Made by a program: the position numbers and the translations under genes
The notes under the pieces: generated by a model
The model's database searches: none
What the model saw: the letters and a program-made list of their open reading frames with translations, nothing else
Told to the model about the DNA's origin: nothing
NCBI RefSeq assembly: GCF_014203855.1
Contig: NZ_JACHJV010000001.1
Location: forward strand, 7,006,001 to 7,070,000
Reading direction: 5' to 3'
DNA length: 64,000 bases
Origin: Kitasatospora kifunensis
GTDB lineage: Bacteria; Actinomycetota; Actinomycetes; Streptomycetales; Streptomycetaceae
In this document: positions 24,921 to 33,874 of the stretch, piece after piece
Numbering within the stretch: the stretch's first letter is position 1
Layout of the letters: each line of letters begins with the position of its first letter

Positions 24921-25811
24921 TCAGAGCTCGGCCAGGAAGGTGTCCGCGATCACCTGGTAGCCGGCGTCGTTGGCGTGGATGTCCCCGCGCGCCATGTTGG
25001 TCCAGTCCATGATTCTGGCCACGTTCAACGGCACCTGCTGGCCGTCCAGCGGCACCAGCGGGAGGAAGGAGTTGGTGCTGAACGCCTTGGCCACGTCGGC
25101 GGTCGGCACGCCGTGCAGGGCGTCCGCCAGGTCCAGGGTGGCGTTGAGGGCGTCGGCCACCGGCACCGACACACCGGCCACCACCTTGCCCGGGACGCCG
25201 GTCAACCAGGCTGCCAGGAAGGGGTCGTAGAGGTTCATCCCGACGATCCGGGTGTGCGGGCCCGCGGCGGCGTTCAGACGGCTGAGGATCGTGCCCAGGT
25301 CCCAGCCGGCGGTGGCGATGCCCTTGGCGGCGCAGGCCGCGTCCACGCTCTCGGCGGTGGCGCAGCCGCCGATGTCATTGGCGCCGATGTCCAGGGTGAC
25401 CAGCACGTCGTCGTGGCGATGAGTCGTCAGGAAAGCGATGGCGGCGTCGAGTTGGGAGTCGTAGTACGGATGCGGGTAGGGGCAGCCACCGTTGATCATC
25501 GAGCCGGTGGTCTCGCCCGGGCAGCCCAGGTCGGTGAAGGAGAACGGGTGGCCGTCCTGGACGGCGCGTTGGCCCAGGGTGGCGGCCAGGTCCTGTGCGT
25601 AGCCGTGGCCCACCTCCGAGCCGCCGCCGGGCAGGCTCTGGTACCCGGCCGCCAGCGAGTCGCCCAGGGCCAGGTAGTAGCGGGTGCCAGGGTCGGCGCT
25701 AGAGGTAGGGGCAGCCGAGGCGGGAGCGGCGCCGAGGCCGAGCACGGTGGCGCCGAGCAGGGCGGTGCAGGCGGCCGCGCGCAGGCGGCGGCCACGAAGA
25801 AGCGATCGCAT
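24921..25811 (-). CDS. secreted SGNH/GDSL hydrolase
   Basis: 296 residues from ATG. Twin-Arg-like basic start (RGRRLRAAACTALL), hydrophobic core and an APASAAPTS cleavage region near residue 33 mark a signal peptide. The SGNH blocks are clear: YLALGDSLAAG (catalytic Ser), TGSMINGG region, IGANDIGG (oxyanion Asn) and GDIHANDAGY (Asp-x-x-His equivalent DIH). Cys pairs (CPGETTG, CATAES, CAAKG) suggest disulfides, as in secreted Streptomyces lipases. Likely an extracellular esterase or lipase; acyl substrate unknown. Confidence 0.92.
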   Translation of the reverse strand: MRSLLRGRRLRAAACTALLGATVLGLGAAPASAAPTSSADPGTRYYLALGDSLAAGYQSLPGGGSEVGHGYAQDLAATLGQRAVQDGHPFSFTDLGCPGETTGSMINGGCPYPHPYYDSQLDAAIAFLTTHRHDDVLVTLDIGANDIGGCATAESVDAACAAKGIATAGWDLGTILSRLNAAAGPHTRIVGMNLYDPFLAAWLTGVPGKVVAGVSVPVADALNATLDLADALHGVPTADVAKAFSTNSFLPLVPLDGQQVPLNVARIMDWTNMARGDIHANDAGYQVIADTFLAEL

Positions 25812-25943
25812 GAACCCTCCCGGGCGACCCGGCGCGGCCCGGCTGGCTGCGCACGGGTCGAACCCGGCGAGGCTACTGCGTGGTAGCGGCTGTGGTAAGA
25901 GCCTGGACCCGCTGGATTTCGGGTCGGCTGCACCTGTTGGCTG

Positions 25944-26840
25944 TCAGGGCAGCGCGACCAGGTTCAGGGCGAGCAGGTCCGCCAGCGGCTCGGCGATGCT
26001 GCAGGTGCCGAAGGCGGTGAAGGCGGCCCGCGTCGCGCGCACCTGCGCCGGGCTCAGGTCGCTCAGCTTCGCCGCCAGCACCGTGCCGTCCCGCTCACCG
26101 AGCAGCCCGGCCAACTCCGCGTGCTCGGCGCCCTCCAGGGCCGCATGGGTGGCCAGCAGCACGTTGAGGAAGCCCTGGTGCGCGAAGCCGGTGGCCTCCT
26201 CGTCCTGCCGCACGGCGTGGTGCAGACCGGCCGTGCACTTGAAGGCGAGCTTGCGGTAGACCGCGGCGTAGAGGAAGGAGGCCAGCTCGAGCTCGCCGGG
26301 GAAGGCCTCGGGGGTGGCGCCGCCGGTGCGGAACTTGGCCCGGTACGCGCTGCCCTCCAGCTGGTCCAGGCCGAGCAGCAGCTCGGGGCCGCGGGGCAGT
26401 TCGATCGTGGCCTGCACGTCGGGCGCGTACTCGGGCAGCAGCCGGTCGAGTTCGGCGCGCACCGCGCGCACCCCCTCGGCGGCCGTCTTGTCCCGGTCGG
26501 CCAGCACCTCCAGGCCGACCAGCCGCAGCCGGGGGTCGGCCGTCACCGTGCGCACCACGTCCGCCAGGGCCGTGCTGCCCTCCGGCACGATCACGCCCAC
26601 CGGCAGCCGGCCGGCCAGCGGCGGCTCGCCCTCGGCCAGTTGCTCGGACAGGGCGCCGATCCGCGCGGCGGAGCAGAGGAAGGGGCCGACCAGTTCCGCG
26701 TACCAGGCCGAGCGGTACGCCAGGTGGGCGGGGACGGCCTGCGGCAGTGCCAGGTCACCGGGCGGGAAGATCGCCGCGTCGTCGCAGAGTCCGGCGAAGA
26801 GCGGCGGGATCACGCTCTGGGGCGCCTGAGGGGTCGTCAT
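25944..26840 (-). CDS. conserved hypothetical protein, 298 residues
   Basis: Start ATG 26840 (AAGGAC upstream); the open frame reaches 27242 but crosses a promoter. Composition and alternating strands/helices (RLPVGVIVPEG, LRLVGLEVLADRD, VQATIELPRG, YRKLAFKCTAGLHHAV) suggest a TIM-barrel-like enzyme fold, with AKFRTGG and KLAFKCTAGLHHAVR as possible active-site strands. I cannot name a family or substrate. No membrane segments. It is divergent from the DUF6299-like gene. Confidence 0.7.
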   Translation of the reverse strand: MTTPQAPQSVIPPLFAGLCDDAAIFPPGDLALPQAVPAHLAYRSAWYAELVGPFLCSAARIGALSEQLAEGEPPLAGRLPVGVIVPEGSTALADVVRTVTADPRLRLVGLEVLADRDKTAAEGVRAVRAELDRLLPEYAPDVQATIELPRGPELLLGLDQLEGSAYRAKFRTGGATPEAFPGELELASFLYAAVYRKLAFKCTAGLHHAVRQDEEATGFAHQGFLNVLLATHAALEGAEHAELAGLLGERDGTVLAAKLSDLSPAQVRATRAAFTAFGTCSIAEPLADLLALNLVALP

Positions 26841-27078
26841 CGCTGCTCGTCCTTCTGCTCGCGGTGGGGCACACCGGTGTGCCCCCTGACCCCGAGCCTG
26901 CCGCAGCCGGGCGCGCCGGGGCAAGAGGGGCCCGCGCCGTGGCGGGTCGGCGGGCCCGGCGCCCGCCGCGTGACACGCACCGAACGGGTGAGAATGCGCT
27001 GCCCCGCCGCGGGGAGACGGTACCTCTAGGCCCGAACGCGCTGTCACCGGATGCGCGAATTCGTCACTGGAGGTAGTC

Positions 27079-27537
27079 GTGCGAGTCCGTCCCACTCCCG
27101 TCCGGGTCCGTCCGCGCGTGGCCGGCCTGCTCGGCGCGGCCCTGCTCGCCCTACTGGGCGCCGCCACCCCCGCCGGAGCGGCGGCAGGAGAGACGCTGAG
27201 CGTGGCCCGCATGGGCGTGATCGCCTCGGACGGCACCGTCACGCTGACGGGGACCTACCGCTGCTCGACCGCCGGCGCGGTCTACGTCACCAGCAACCTG
27301 CGGGTCGGCCAGACGCAGACCAACATCGGCAACGGCGTACGGGCCACCTGCGACGGCAACGAGCACAGCTGGACCAGCCAGGGCAAGCCCGCCCAGCTGC
27401 ACGCCCAGCCAGGCCCCGCCCGCGTAGAGGCGACGTTGACGCACCTGACCCAGGGGCCGGCCTGGTGGTTGCCGGTGCTGCCCGAGTTCCTCGCGCAGCA
27501 GAGCCAGGACATCATGCTCGTCGCCGACGGCAGCTGA
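27079..27537 (+). CDS. secreted DUF6299-like protein
   Basis: 152 residues, GTG with GGAGG 5 nt upstream. A signal peptide is clear: basic start, LLGAALLALLGAATPAGAAAG, cleavage near residue 38. The mature part is a small beta domain with LTGTYRCSTAGAVYVTSNLRVGQ and a second Cys in RATCDGNEHSWTSQG, giving one probable disulfide. This matches the small secreted beta-sandwich proteins annotated as DUF6299 in Streptomyces; assignment from memory of the family pattern. Function unknown. Confidence 0.75.
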   Translation: MRVRPTPVRVRPRVAGLLGAALLALLGAATPAGAAAGETLSVARMGVIASDGTVTLTGTYRCSTAGAVYVTSNLRVGQTQTNIGNGVRATCDGNEHSWTSQGKPAQLHAQPGPARVEATLTHLTQGPAWWLPVLPEFLAQQSQDIMLVADGS

Positions 27538-27605
27538 GCGGTCCGCCAGTAGGGGAGCGGTGCGGGCGCCCGTGCGGATGGTTGGGCATGGGCGCCCGGG
27601 CGGCC

Positions 27606-27633
27606 GGCCGAGCGCGAGCGTCCGCGCTCGGCC
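27606..27633. terminator. terminator after DUF6299-like gene
   Basis: GGCCGAGCGCG and its complement (11 bp) around AGCGTC, 68 nt past the stop. Confidence 0.75.
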
Positions 27634-28005
27634 GCTCGGCCTGAGGTGCCGTCAATAGCGGCTCAGGGCCCACCGGGGGCACCGCTGTGCAGTGGCCGGG
27701 CAATTCGGCGCAGGACGGAAAGCAGCGGCGGCCGATACCCCGCAGAACGTTGCGCAATACACCGGAAATGGGGCTTCCGGTCGGGTGAACCGAAGATAAT
27801 GCAGGAGCGGCCGAGAAGGCTCAAATGAAGCTCAAATGTTGGTACGGACTTCCCCAGGTGTAAGCGGTCAACTGCCCTTGCGGCGCTGACCTGCAGGGAT
27901 CCTCAGCCCTTGGGAGAGGCGGTCGGAGGCCGAATATCGGCGCTAATCCGGCGCTAAAGGGGGAGCGCGGGGGCGGGTGAACATAACTATTCGGTCCAGG
28001 GGTCT

Positions 28006-28033
28006 TTGCAGATCCTTAATGGCCAGCTAGCGT
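28006..28033 (+). promoter_or_regulatory. candidate promoter of APC permease 1
   Basis: TTGCAG, 16 bp, TAGCGT, about 40 nt before the start codon; resembles HrdB-type promoters. Confidence 0.45.
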
Positions 28034-28076
28034 TCACCGCACTCTCGCCCGCCATCTTTGAAGAGGGTCCCTACGT

Positions 28077-29720
28077 ATGGCTGTTGTAGACACAATTAAG
28101 TCGTCCGGCGCTGGCACCGGTGCCAAGCTTCGCCGCGAGGTAGGCCTGGTCGGCCTGCTCTGGGCATCCGTCGGATCGATCATCGGTTCCGGCTGGCTCT
28201 TCGGAGCCAAGAACGCTGTCGTGGTCGCCGGGCCCGCAGCGGTCATCTCGTGGGGGATCGGGGCCGTCGCGATCGTCATGCTCGCGCTGGTCCACGCGGA
28301 GCTCGGGGGGCTCTTCCCGGTAGCGGGCGGCACCGCCCGCTACCCGCACTACACCTTCGGCGGCCTGGCCGGGATGTCCTTCGGCTGGTTCTCCTGGCTG
28401 CAGGCGGCCACCGTGGCACCGATCGAGGTCGAGGCCATGATCGGCTACGCCAAGGAGTGGTCCTGGGCCAGTGGCTTCCAGCATCAGAACGGCACCCTGA
28501 CGGCTACCGGCATCGCCGTCGCGGTCCTGCTGATGGCGGTCTTCGTGGCCGTGAACTTCCTCGGCGTGCGGCTGCTCTCGCACACCAACAGCGCCGCCAC
28601 CTGGTGGAAGGTCTTCATCCCGCTGGCGACGATCTTCATCCTCGCGCTGACCCACTTCCACCCGAGCAACTTCACCTCGCACGGCTTCATGCCGCTGGGC
28701 GTCAAGGGCGTGCTGGGCGCGATCAGCACCAGCGGCATCATCTTCGCGCTGCTCGGCTTCGAGCAGGCGATCCAGCTCTCCGGTGAGAGCAAGCACCCCA
28801 AGCGGGACATCCCGCGGGCGGTGATCGGCTCGGTGGTGATCGGCACCCTGATCTACACCCTGCTCCAGGTCGTCTACATCGGCGCGCTGCCCGGCGCCAG
28901 CTTCGCCCACGGCTGGGCGAACCTCGCCTACAAGGGCATCGACGGCCCGTTCGCGGGTCTGGCCACCGTGATCGGCCTGGGCTGGCTGGGCTTCGTACTG
29001 CGGATGGACGCGGTGATCTCCCCGGCCGGTACCGGCCTGATCTACACCACCTCCACCTCGCGGATCTCCTACGGTCTGAGCAAGAACGGCTACGCGCCGC
29101 GCCTGTTCGAGAGGACCGACCGCCGCGGCGTGCCGTGGTTCGGCCTGATCATGTCCTTCGTCACCGGCGTGATCTGCTTCCTGCCCTTCCCGAGCTGGCA
29201 GCAGCTGGTCAGCTTCATCACCTCGGCCAGCGTGCTGATGTACGCCGGTGCCCCGCTGGCGCTGGGCGTGCTGCGTGACCGGATGCCCGATCGCGAGCGC
29301 CCCTACCGTCTGCCGGCCGGCCAGGTGATCGCCCCGGCCTCCTTCGTGGTCGCCAGCCTGATCATCTACTGGGCCGGCTGGGACACCCTGTGGCGCCTGG
29401 GTGCCGCGATCGTCCTCGGCTACCTGCTGCTCGGCTCCTACGCGGTCTACGCGATCCGCAAGGGCCTGCCGAACGCGCCGAAGCTGAACTGGAAGGCGGC
29501 CCAGTGGCTGCCGGTCTACCTGATCGGCCTGGGCGTCATCTCCTACCTGGGCGGCTTCGGGGTCGGCGCGCGCGGCATCCTGCCGCTCTGGTGGGACATG
29601 GCCGTGGTCACCGTCTTCTCGCTGGGGATCTACTACTGGGCCCGCGCCGTGGCGCTGCCGGCGGCCGAGATCCAGCAGAACATCGACGGCGTCGAGGTGG
29701 TCGACGAGGGCGGCCACTGA
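28077..29720 (+). CDS. APC family amino acid permease (paralogue 1)
   Basis: 547 residues, ATG with AAGAGGG about 9 nt upstream. Twelve or more membrane segments; the first contains GSIIGSGWLFGAK, the APC helix-1 backbone-binding motif, and FALLGFEQAIQLSGESKHPKRDIPRA is the conserved helix-6/loop region. The C-terminus EVVDEGGH is cytoplasmic. It imports an amino acid or amine by proton symport; substrate not predictable. A close paralogue lies at 48183. Monocistronic, with a hairpin directly after it. Confidence 0.92.
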   Translation: MAVVDTIKSSGAGTGAKLRREVGLVGLLWASVGSIIGSGWLFGAKNAVVVAGPAAVISWGIGAVAIVMLALVHAELGGLFPVAGGTARYPHYTFGGLAGMSFGWFSWLQAATVAPIEVEAMIGYAKEWSWASGFQHQNGTLTATGIAVAVLLMAVFVAVNFLGVRLLSHTNSAATWWKVFIPLATIFILALTHFHPSNFTSHGFMPLGVKGVLGAISTSGIIFALLGFEQAIQLSGESKHPKRDIPRAVIGSVVIGTLIYTLLQVVYIGALPGASFAHGWANLAYKGIDGPFAGLATVIGLGWLGFVLRMDAVISPAGTGLIYTTSTSRISYGLSKNGYAPRLFERTDRRGVPWFGLIMSFVTGVICFLPFPSWQQLVSFITSASVLMYAGAPLALGVLRDRMPDRERPYRLPAGQVIAPASFVVASLIIYWAGWDTLWRLGAAIVLGYLLLGSYAVYAIRKGLPNAPKLNWKAAQWLPVYLIGLGVISYLGGFGVGARGILPLWWDMAVVTVFSLGIYYWARAVALPAAEIQQNIDGVEVVDEGGH

Positions 29721-29742
29721 CGGTCCGTCAACGCCTTGACCA

Positions 29743-29783
29743 GGTGGGCCCGTCCCCGCGATTCCAGCGGGGGCGGGCCCACC
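29743..29783. terminator. terminator after APC permease 1
   Basis: 17-base arms (GGTGGGCCCGTCCCCGC and partner) with a single G-T wobble, 7-nt loop. It ends just before the -10 element of the methyltransferase gene. Confidence 0.85.
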
Positions 29784-29802
29784 GCGCCGTACCATGCCTG
29801 GT

Positions 29803-30648
29803 ATGGCAGATGACCAGATACCAGAGGGCGTTGGCCGTACCGCGATCGGCGTGGCCCGGGTCCGCGCCCTGGAGAGCGCCAGGCCCGACCGCCTCTTCAA
29901 CGACCCCTACGCCGCCGCCTTCGCGGCCGCCGCCCGGGACGGGGCGCCGGGGGCCCCTCGGGGCGGGGTGTCCCCGGCGATGATCGCGCTCGCCCGCCAC
30001 CTGGTGATCCGCACCCGCTTCTTCGACGACTACCTGCTCGCCGCGGCCCGGGCGGGCTGCGCGCAGGTGGTGCTGCTGGCGGCGGGCCTGGACACCAGGG
30101 CGTTTCGGCTCGACTGGCCTGCGGGCACCCGGGTCTTCGAGCTCGACATGCCCGCGGTGCTCACCTTCAAGGAGCGGGTGCTGGCCGAGCAGAGCGCCCA
30201 GGCACCGGTGCCGCGCACCGTGATCGCCGCCGACCTGCGCGAGGACTGGGCCGAGCCGTTGGTCAAGGCCGGCTTCGACCCCGCCGCGCGCACCGTCTGG
30301 CTGGTCGAGGGCCTGCTGGTCTACCTCGGCTCGCCGGAGGCCGAGGCGCTGCTCAGCACCATCGACTCGCTCAGCGCCCCGGGCAGCCGGCTCGCCCTCA
30401 CCCACGGCCACGGCAGGAACGAGCGGCGGGCCGGCGGTTCGCTGGTGGTCGAGGGCGCCGACACGGCCCCCGAACTGGCCCCGGTGGTCGCGCTGTGGCG
30501 CGGCGGCCTGGACGAGGACCCGGTCGATTGGCTGCACCGGCACGGCTGGCGCGCCGAGCGGCACGACCGGGCCGAACTGGCCGTCGGCTACGGGCGCCCC
30601 GCGGACTACGTGGCCTCCCAGCGCGGCCTGATCACCGCCGAGCGCTGA
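29803..30648 (+). CDS. SAM-dependent methyltransferase, leucine carboxyl methyltransferase family
   Basis: 281 residues from ATG 29803; ATG 29794 is in frame, but a -10-like TACCAT (29790-29795) ends 7 nt before 29803, implying a leaderless mRNA. Family signatures: GVGRTAIGVARVRALES and RLFNDPYA at the start, VIRTRFFDDYL, QVVLLAAGLDTRAFRLDWP (SAM site), FELDMPAVLTFKE, and WLVEGLLVYL. These PPM1/Tcmp-like enzymes are abundant in actinomycetes and often O-methylate carboxyls of secondary metabolites. Target unknown; no cluster nearby. Confidence 0.88.
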   Translation: MADDQIPEGVGRTAIGVARVRALESARPDRLFNDPYAAAFAAAARDGAPGAPRGGVSPAMIALARHLVIRTRFFDDYLLAAARAGCAQVVLLAAGLDTRAFRLDWPAGTRVFELDMPAVLTFKERVLAEQSAQAPVPRTVIAADLREDWAEPLVKAGFDPAARTVWLVEGLLVYLGSPEAEALLSTIDSLSAPGSRLALTHGHGRNERRAGGSLVVEGADTAPELAPVVALWRGGLDEDPVDWLHRHGWRAERHDRAELAVGYGRPADYVASQRGLITAER

Positions 30649-30821
30649 GCGTTCTCACGGAGCCCGCCGATCGAGGCCGGTGCACCCTCTTGTGGCGGCC
30701 GTCGCCACAGCCGGGGCGGCCGCCGGTGTGTGCCGCCCACATGGGAGCCGCGCCGCGCCGCCCCTACGGTGGCGGGCGCGGGCCGCTCGGGGCCGCAGGG
30801 ACAGGGGAGTTGACGCGGCAC

Positions 30822-32078
30822 ATGCGGACTCGGTTCGGGTGGCTTCTGACGGTGGCACTGGCCCTGGCGGGCCTGGTCGGCCAGGCGGTGCCGGCTTCGG
30901 CGGCAACCTCCTACCTCACCCTGGAGGCGACGTACGGCAGTGTCGCCAACGGCTGGGACCATGTCGAGCGTTACCTCGACACCACCCCCGGTTTCCACCA
31001 GGAGCAGTACCCTCCGGACGGCCGCGGTGATCAGGACGGGCAGCGGCTGACCTTCTTCGGCGGCGTCAAGGAGCCCTTCTCCGGCCGCTTCCTGCTCTAC
31101 TCCGCTCCCGGCTGGAACACCGGCGCGCACCAGGTGCCGGTGCTGCTGGTGCACGGCGCCAACGACAACCCCGACCGCGCCTGGGCCAACCCCGGTGAGT
31201 CCGGCGGCTACGGCTGCGGCGCGCTCTCCTGCCCCAACACCGGGCTGATGCAGTACCTCTCCGCGCGCGGCTACCGGGTCTTCGCGATCGGCTTCGCGCA
31301 CAAGCAGGGTGACAACCTGATGCAGGCCCAGGAAGTCGGCGACGCGATCGCGTTGATCCGCGCCAAGCTGGGCGTGCCCCAGGTCGACCTGCTCGGCTGG
31401 AGCAAGGGCGAGATGTCCGCCCGGGCCTACGTCTCCTCGCTCAGGCCGAGTTGGGGGCGGCCGTACGCGGGCGACGTGCGCAAGCTGATCACCTTGGGCG
31501 GGCCCAACGGCGGCTACGACTACCCGTACGCGCACGGCTGGGCACACGACTTCAGCATCTGGCCCGAGTGCGGCGGCAGCGTCAACGCCCCCTCCCCGCA
31601 CCTGGACATGACCTGCTACGGCACGTACACCGCGCACCCGGAGTTCTCCTTCACCCCGACCGGCGGCTACGACGACTACCCCGGGCAGCGGCAGATGCTG
31701 GCCCGCTGGGACGGCACCTACGGCGTCGACCAGACCCAGCAGGACTGGTATACGACCTTTTACGGTGGTCAAGGCCTTTACACCTACGGCACCGGCATCC
31801 AGGCGGCCATCGACGCGGGTTCGCTGGTCGCCCCGCTCCAGCAGGCCGGTGTGCCCGCCTCGATCAGCACCTACCTGCTGGCCGGCGGAACCCCGAGCGT
31901 GGTCGGCATCTTCAACGAGGACCGCGGCCCCAGCGACGGCGTGGTCTTCGAGGCCAGCGCGCTGGACACCGCTGGCATCGGCAACCTCGCCGGCACCGCG
32001 TTGATCACCGGCGCCAACCACCTGGAACTCGGCTGGGACAGCGCGGTCAGCGCACAGGTCGCCGGTTGGCTGAACTGA
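30822..32078 (+). CDS. secreted alpha/beta-hydrolase (lipase-like)
   Basis: 418 residues from ATG 30822, with GGGGAG 12 nt upstream. Signal peptide: RTRFGWLLTVALALAGLVGQ then AVPASAATS. The mature enzyme has VPVLLVHGAND, a nucleophile elbow LLGWSKGEMSARAY (G-x-S-x-G with Ser-Lys), and a C-terminal ITGANHLELGWDS with the probable catalytic His. Cysteines in GGYGCGALSCPN suggest a disulfide. Probably an extracellular esterase or lipase. The next gene, also an alpha/beta-hydrolase, starts 14 nt after its stop, so they form an operon. Confidence 0.85.
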   Translation: MRTRFGWLLTVALALAGLVGQAVPASAATSYLTLEATYGSVANGWDHVERYLDTTPGFHQEQYPPDGRGDQDGQRLTFFGGVKEPFSGRFLLYSAPGWNTGAHQVPVLLVHGANDNPDRAWANPGESGGYGCGALSCPNTGLMQYLSARGYRVFAIGFAHKQGDNLMQAQEVGDAIALIRAKLGVPQVDLLGWSKGEMSARAYVSSLRPSWGRPYAGDVRKLITLGGPNGGYDYPYAHGWAHDFSIWPECGGSVNAPSPHLDMTCYGTYTAHPEFSFTPTGGYDDYPGQRQMLARWDGTYGVDQTQQDWYTTFYGGQGLYTYGTGIQAAIDAGSLVAPLQQAGVPASISTYLLAGGTPSVVGIFNEDRGPSDGVVFEASALDTAGIGNLAGTALITGANHLELGWDSAVSAQVAGWLN

Positions 32079-32092
32079 ACAGGACTCCCCAG

Positions 32093-33121
32093 ATGCCAAG
32101 AATCAGCACCAGCCGACTGACCGTCAACTACGCCGAACTCGAAGGGCGCACGGGCGAGCCCGTGCTGCTCGTCCACGGCAACGTCTCCAGCAGCGCGTTC
32201 TGGTGGCCGACCATTCGCGACCTGCCGCCGGGCTACCGCCCGATCGCCCCCGATCTGCGCGGCTTCGGCGACACCGAACCGCTGCCGGTGGACGCCAGGC
32301 GAGGCGTTCGCGACTACAGCGAGGACCTGCGCTCGTTGATCGAGGCCCTCGAACTGGGCCGGGTGCACCTGGTCGGCTGGAGCCTGGGCGGTGGTGTCGC
32401 CCTCCAACTGCTACGCGATCGGCCCGAGTTGCTGCGCTCGGTCACGCTGGTCAACCCGGTCTCGCCGTACGGCTTCGGCGGAACCCAGGGGGTGGAGGGC
32501 CGGCTCAACGCGCCGGACGGCGCCGGCGCGGGCGGCGCGGCGGCGAACCCGGAGTTCGTCCGGCGGCTCGCCGCCGGCGACACCGGCGATGCCTCGCCCT
32601 TCTCCCCGCGACAGGTCTTCGCCGACTGCTACGTGGCACAGCCGCCGGCCGACGTCGAGCCCTACCTCGCCGCCATGCTCAGCACACGCTGCGGGGACGA
32701 CCACTATCCGGGCGACAGTCGCACCAGCCGGTCCTGGCCGGGCTTCGCGCCGGGGGAGCGCGGCGTGCTGAACTGCCTGGCGCCCACCCACTTCCGCCTC
32801 GACGACCTGGAGCGGATCGACCCCAAACCGCCGATCCTGTGGGTGCGCGGCGACCAGGACGTGATCGTCTCCGACACCTCGCTCTTCGACCTGGCCCACC
32901 TCGGCGCGATCGGCGCCGTGCCCGGCTGGCCGGGGGAGGGGCTGTGTCCCGCGCAGCCGATGGTCCAGCAGACCCGCGCGGTGCTCGCCCGCTACACGGC
33001 CGCCGGTGGGCGGGTGCGCGAGGTGACGGTGCCGGGCGCCGGGCACAGCGTGCACTTGGAGCGGCCGCGGGAGTTCATGGCGGCGCTCTCGGGGTTCCTC
33101 GGCGGGCAGCCGGGCGGCTGA
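32093..33121 (+). CDS. cytosolic alpha/beta-hydrolase
   Basis: 342 residues from ATG with AGGA upstream. Canonical fold: VLLVHGNVSSSAFWW (oxyanion HG), APDLRGFGDTEPL, nucleophile HLVGWSLGGGVALQL (Ser), Asp in ILWVRGDQDVIV, His in VPGAGHSVHLERP. A cap domain with PGDSRTSRSWPGF and YGFGGTQGVEG sits between strands 6 and 7. No signal peptide, unlike its upstream neighbour, so the pair may process one ester outside and inside the cell; inference only. Confidence 0.88.
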   Translation: MPRISTSRLTVNYAELEGRTGEPVLLVHGNVSSSAFWWPTIRDLPPGYRPIAPDLRGFGDTEPLPVDARRGVRDYSEDLRSLIEALELGRVHLVGWSLGGGVALQLLRDRPELLRSVTLVNPVSPYGFGGTQGVEGRLNAPDGAGAGGAAANPEFVRRLAAGDTGDASPFSPRQVFADCYVAQPPADVEPYLAAMLSTRCGDDHYPGDSRTSRSWPGFAPGERGVLNCLAPTHFRLDDLERIDPKPPILWVRGDQDVIVSDTSLFDLAHLGAIGAVPGWPGEGLCPAQPMVQQTRAVLARYTAAGGRVREVTVPGAGHSVHLERPREFMAALSGFLGGQPGG

Positions 33122-33143
33122 TCTGCCGCGCGGCTGCCCGCCG
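33100..33143. terminator. terminator after alpha/beta-hydrolase pair
   Basis: CGGCGGGCAGCCG and complement (13 bp), 18-nt loop containing the stop codon. Confidence 0.75.
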
Positions 33144-33158
33144 GGCCCTTGGCTGTCC

Positions 33159-33605
33159 TCAGCTGCCGGGCAGCGGCCGATCCTCCTCCACCAGGCGTTT
33201 GAACTGGGCGAGGTCGCCGCGCACGGTCTCCTCGATCGCGTGGGACTGGGCGAAGCCGTGCGGGCCGCCGTAGACCTCGTGCACGGCCTCGGGGTCGTAC
33301 TCGACCCGCACCTGCAGCCGCGTGGAGCCGTTGTCCAGCGAACGCAACGCGAAGGTGCCGCGCAGGTGGGCGGCGTCCAGTGTCTGCCAGTTCATCACCT
33401 GGTTCTCGCCGTGGTCGCTGATCGCGGTCTCGAAGACCCGCTCGGCGCCGGCGACCTCGATGTCGCAGTGGGCGCGGTTGTTGCCGTGCGGGTGCGCATG
33501 CCGCAGGCCCGCCACGAACTGTGGGTACTGGTTGACGCGATGCAGCTGCTCCCAGGCCACCTGGACCGGGACATCGACGTCGATCTGCTCCTCCAGTGTG
33601 CTCAT
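33159..33605 (-). CDS. SRPBCC (polyketide cyclase/START-like) protein
   Basis: 148 residues from ATG 33605. START/SRPBCC fold: begins TLEEQIDVDVPVQVAWEQL, an N-terminal strand-helix typical of the group, then NRAHCDIEVAGAERVFETAI, LRGTFALRSLDNGSTRLQVRVEYDPE and a long C-terminal helix (RGDLAQFKRLVEE). Members bind hydrophobic ligands in a cavity or act as cyclases; no catalytic residues can be named. Its start lies 4 nt after the stop of a 51-residue acidic protein, so the two are coupled. Confidence 0.85.
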   Translation of the reverse strand: MSTLEEQIDVDVPVQVAWEQLHRVNQYPQFVAGLRHAHPHGNNRAHCDIEVAGAERVFETAISDHGENQVMNWQTLDAAHLRGTFALRSLDNGSTRLQVRVEYDPEAVHEVYGGPHGFAQSHAIEETVRGDLAQFKRLVEEDRPLPGS

Positions 33606-33609
33606 CCGC

Positions 33610-33765
33610 TCACTCCGCGTCCTCGTAGGGCTCGCCCTCGGCACGGGACTCGTCCTGGGCGTGCCGAACCTGCTCGGAGGTGACGCCCTCCAGCTGCTCC
33701 TGCGCCTCGATCTGGGCGGCGCGCTGCTCCGCGGCTTCGTCGGGCTGCGGGCTGACAATGGACAT
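33610..33765 (-). CDS. small acidic protein, 51 residues
   Basis: Short gene from ATG 33765 to TGA 33610, with a strong GGAGG 6 nt upstream. The product (starts MSIVSPQPDEAAEQRAAQ, ends EGEPYEDAE) is Glu/Gln/Asp-rich, helical and soluble. The spacing of 4 nt to the SRPBCC start, the ribosome site and third-position GC bias support real translation. It looks like a conserved actinomycete mini-protein, perhaps a partner of the SRPBCC protein. Not identified to a family. Confidence 0.7.
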   Translation of the reverse strand: MSIVSPQPDEAAEQRAAQIEAQEQLEGVTSEQVRHAQDESRAEGEPYEDAE

Positions 33766-33874
33766 CGGTGCCTCCCTGATAGGCGGGGGCCGGGCCGGTG
33801 CTGGCCCGCCGACATGTCCAGCGTGCGCCCGCTACCCGGCGACGGCAACCGGCTCGGGGTGCGAGGGCAACCCC

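Larger units (their letters stand above)
27538..28076. other. 539-nt intergenic region before APC permease
   Basis: Holds the hairpin at 27606-27633, then about 350 nt of moderately AT-rich sequence without a convincing gene, and the permease promoter near 28006-28033. A tract around 27790-27860 and 27970-28020 is markedly less GC-rich than flanking genes, typical of a regulated promoter region. Confidence 0.55.
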
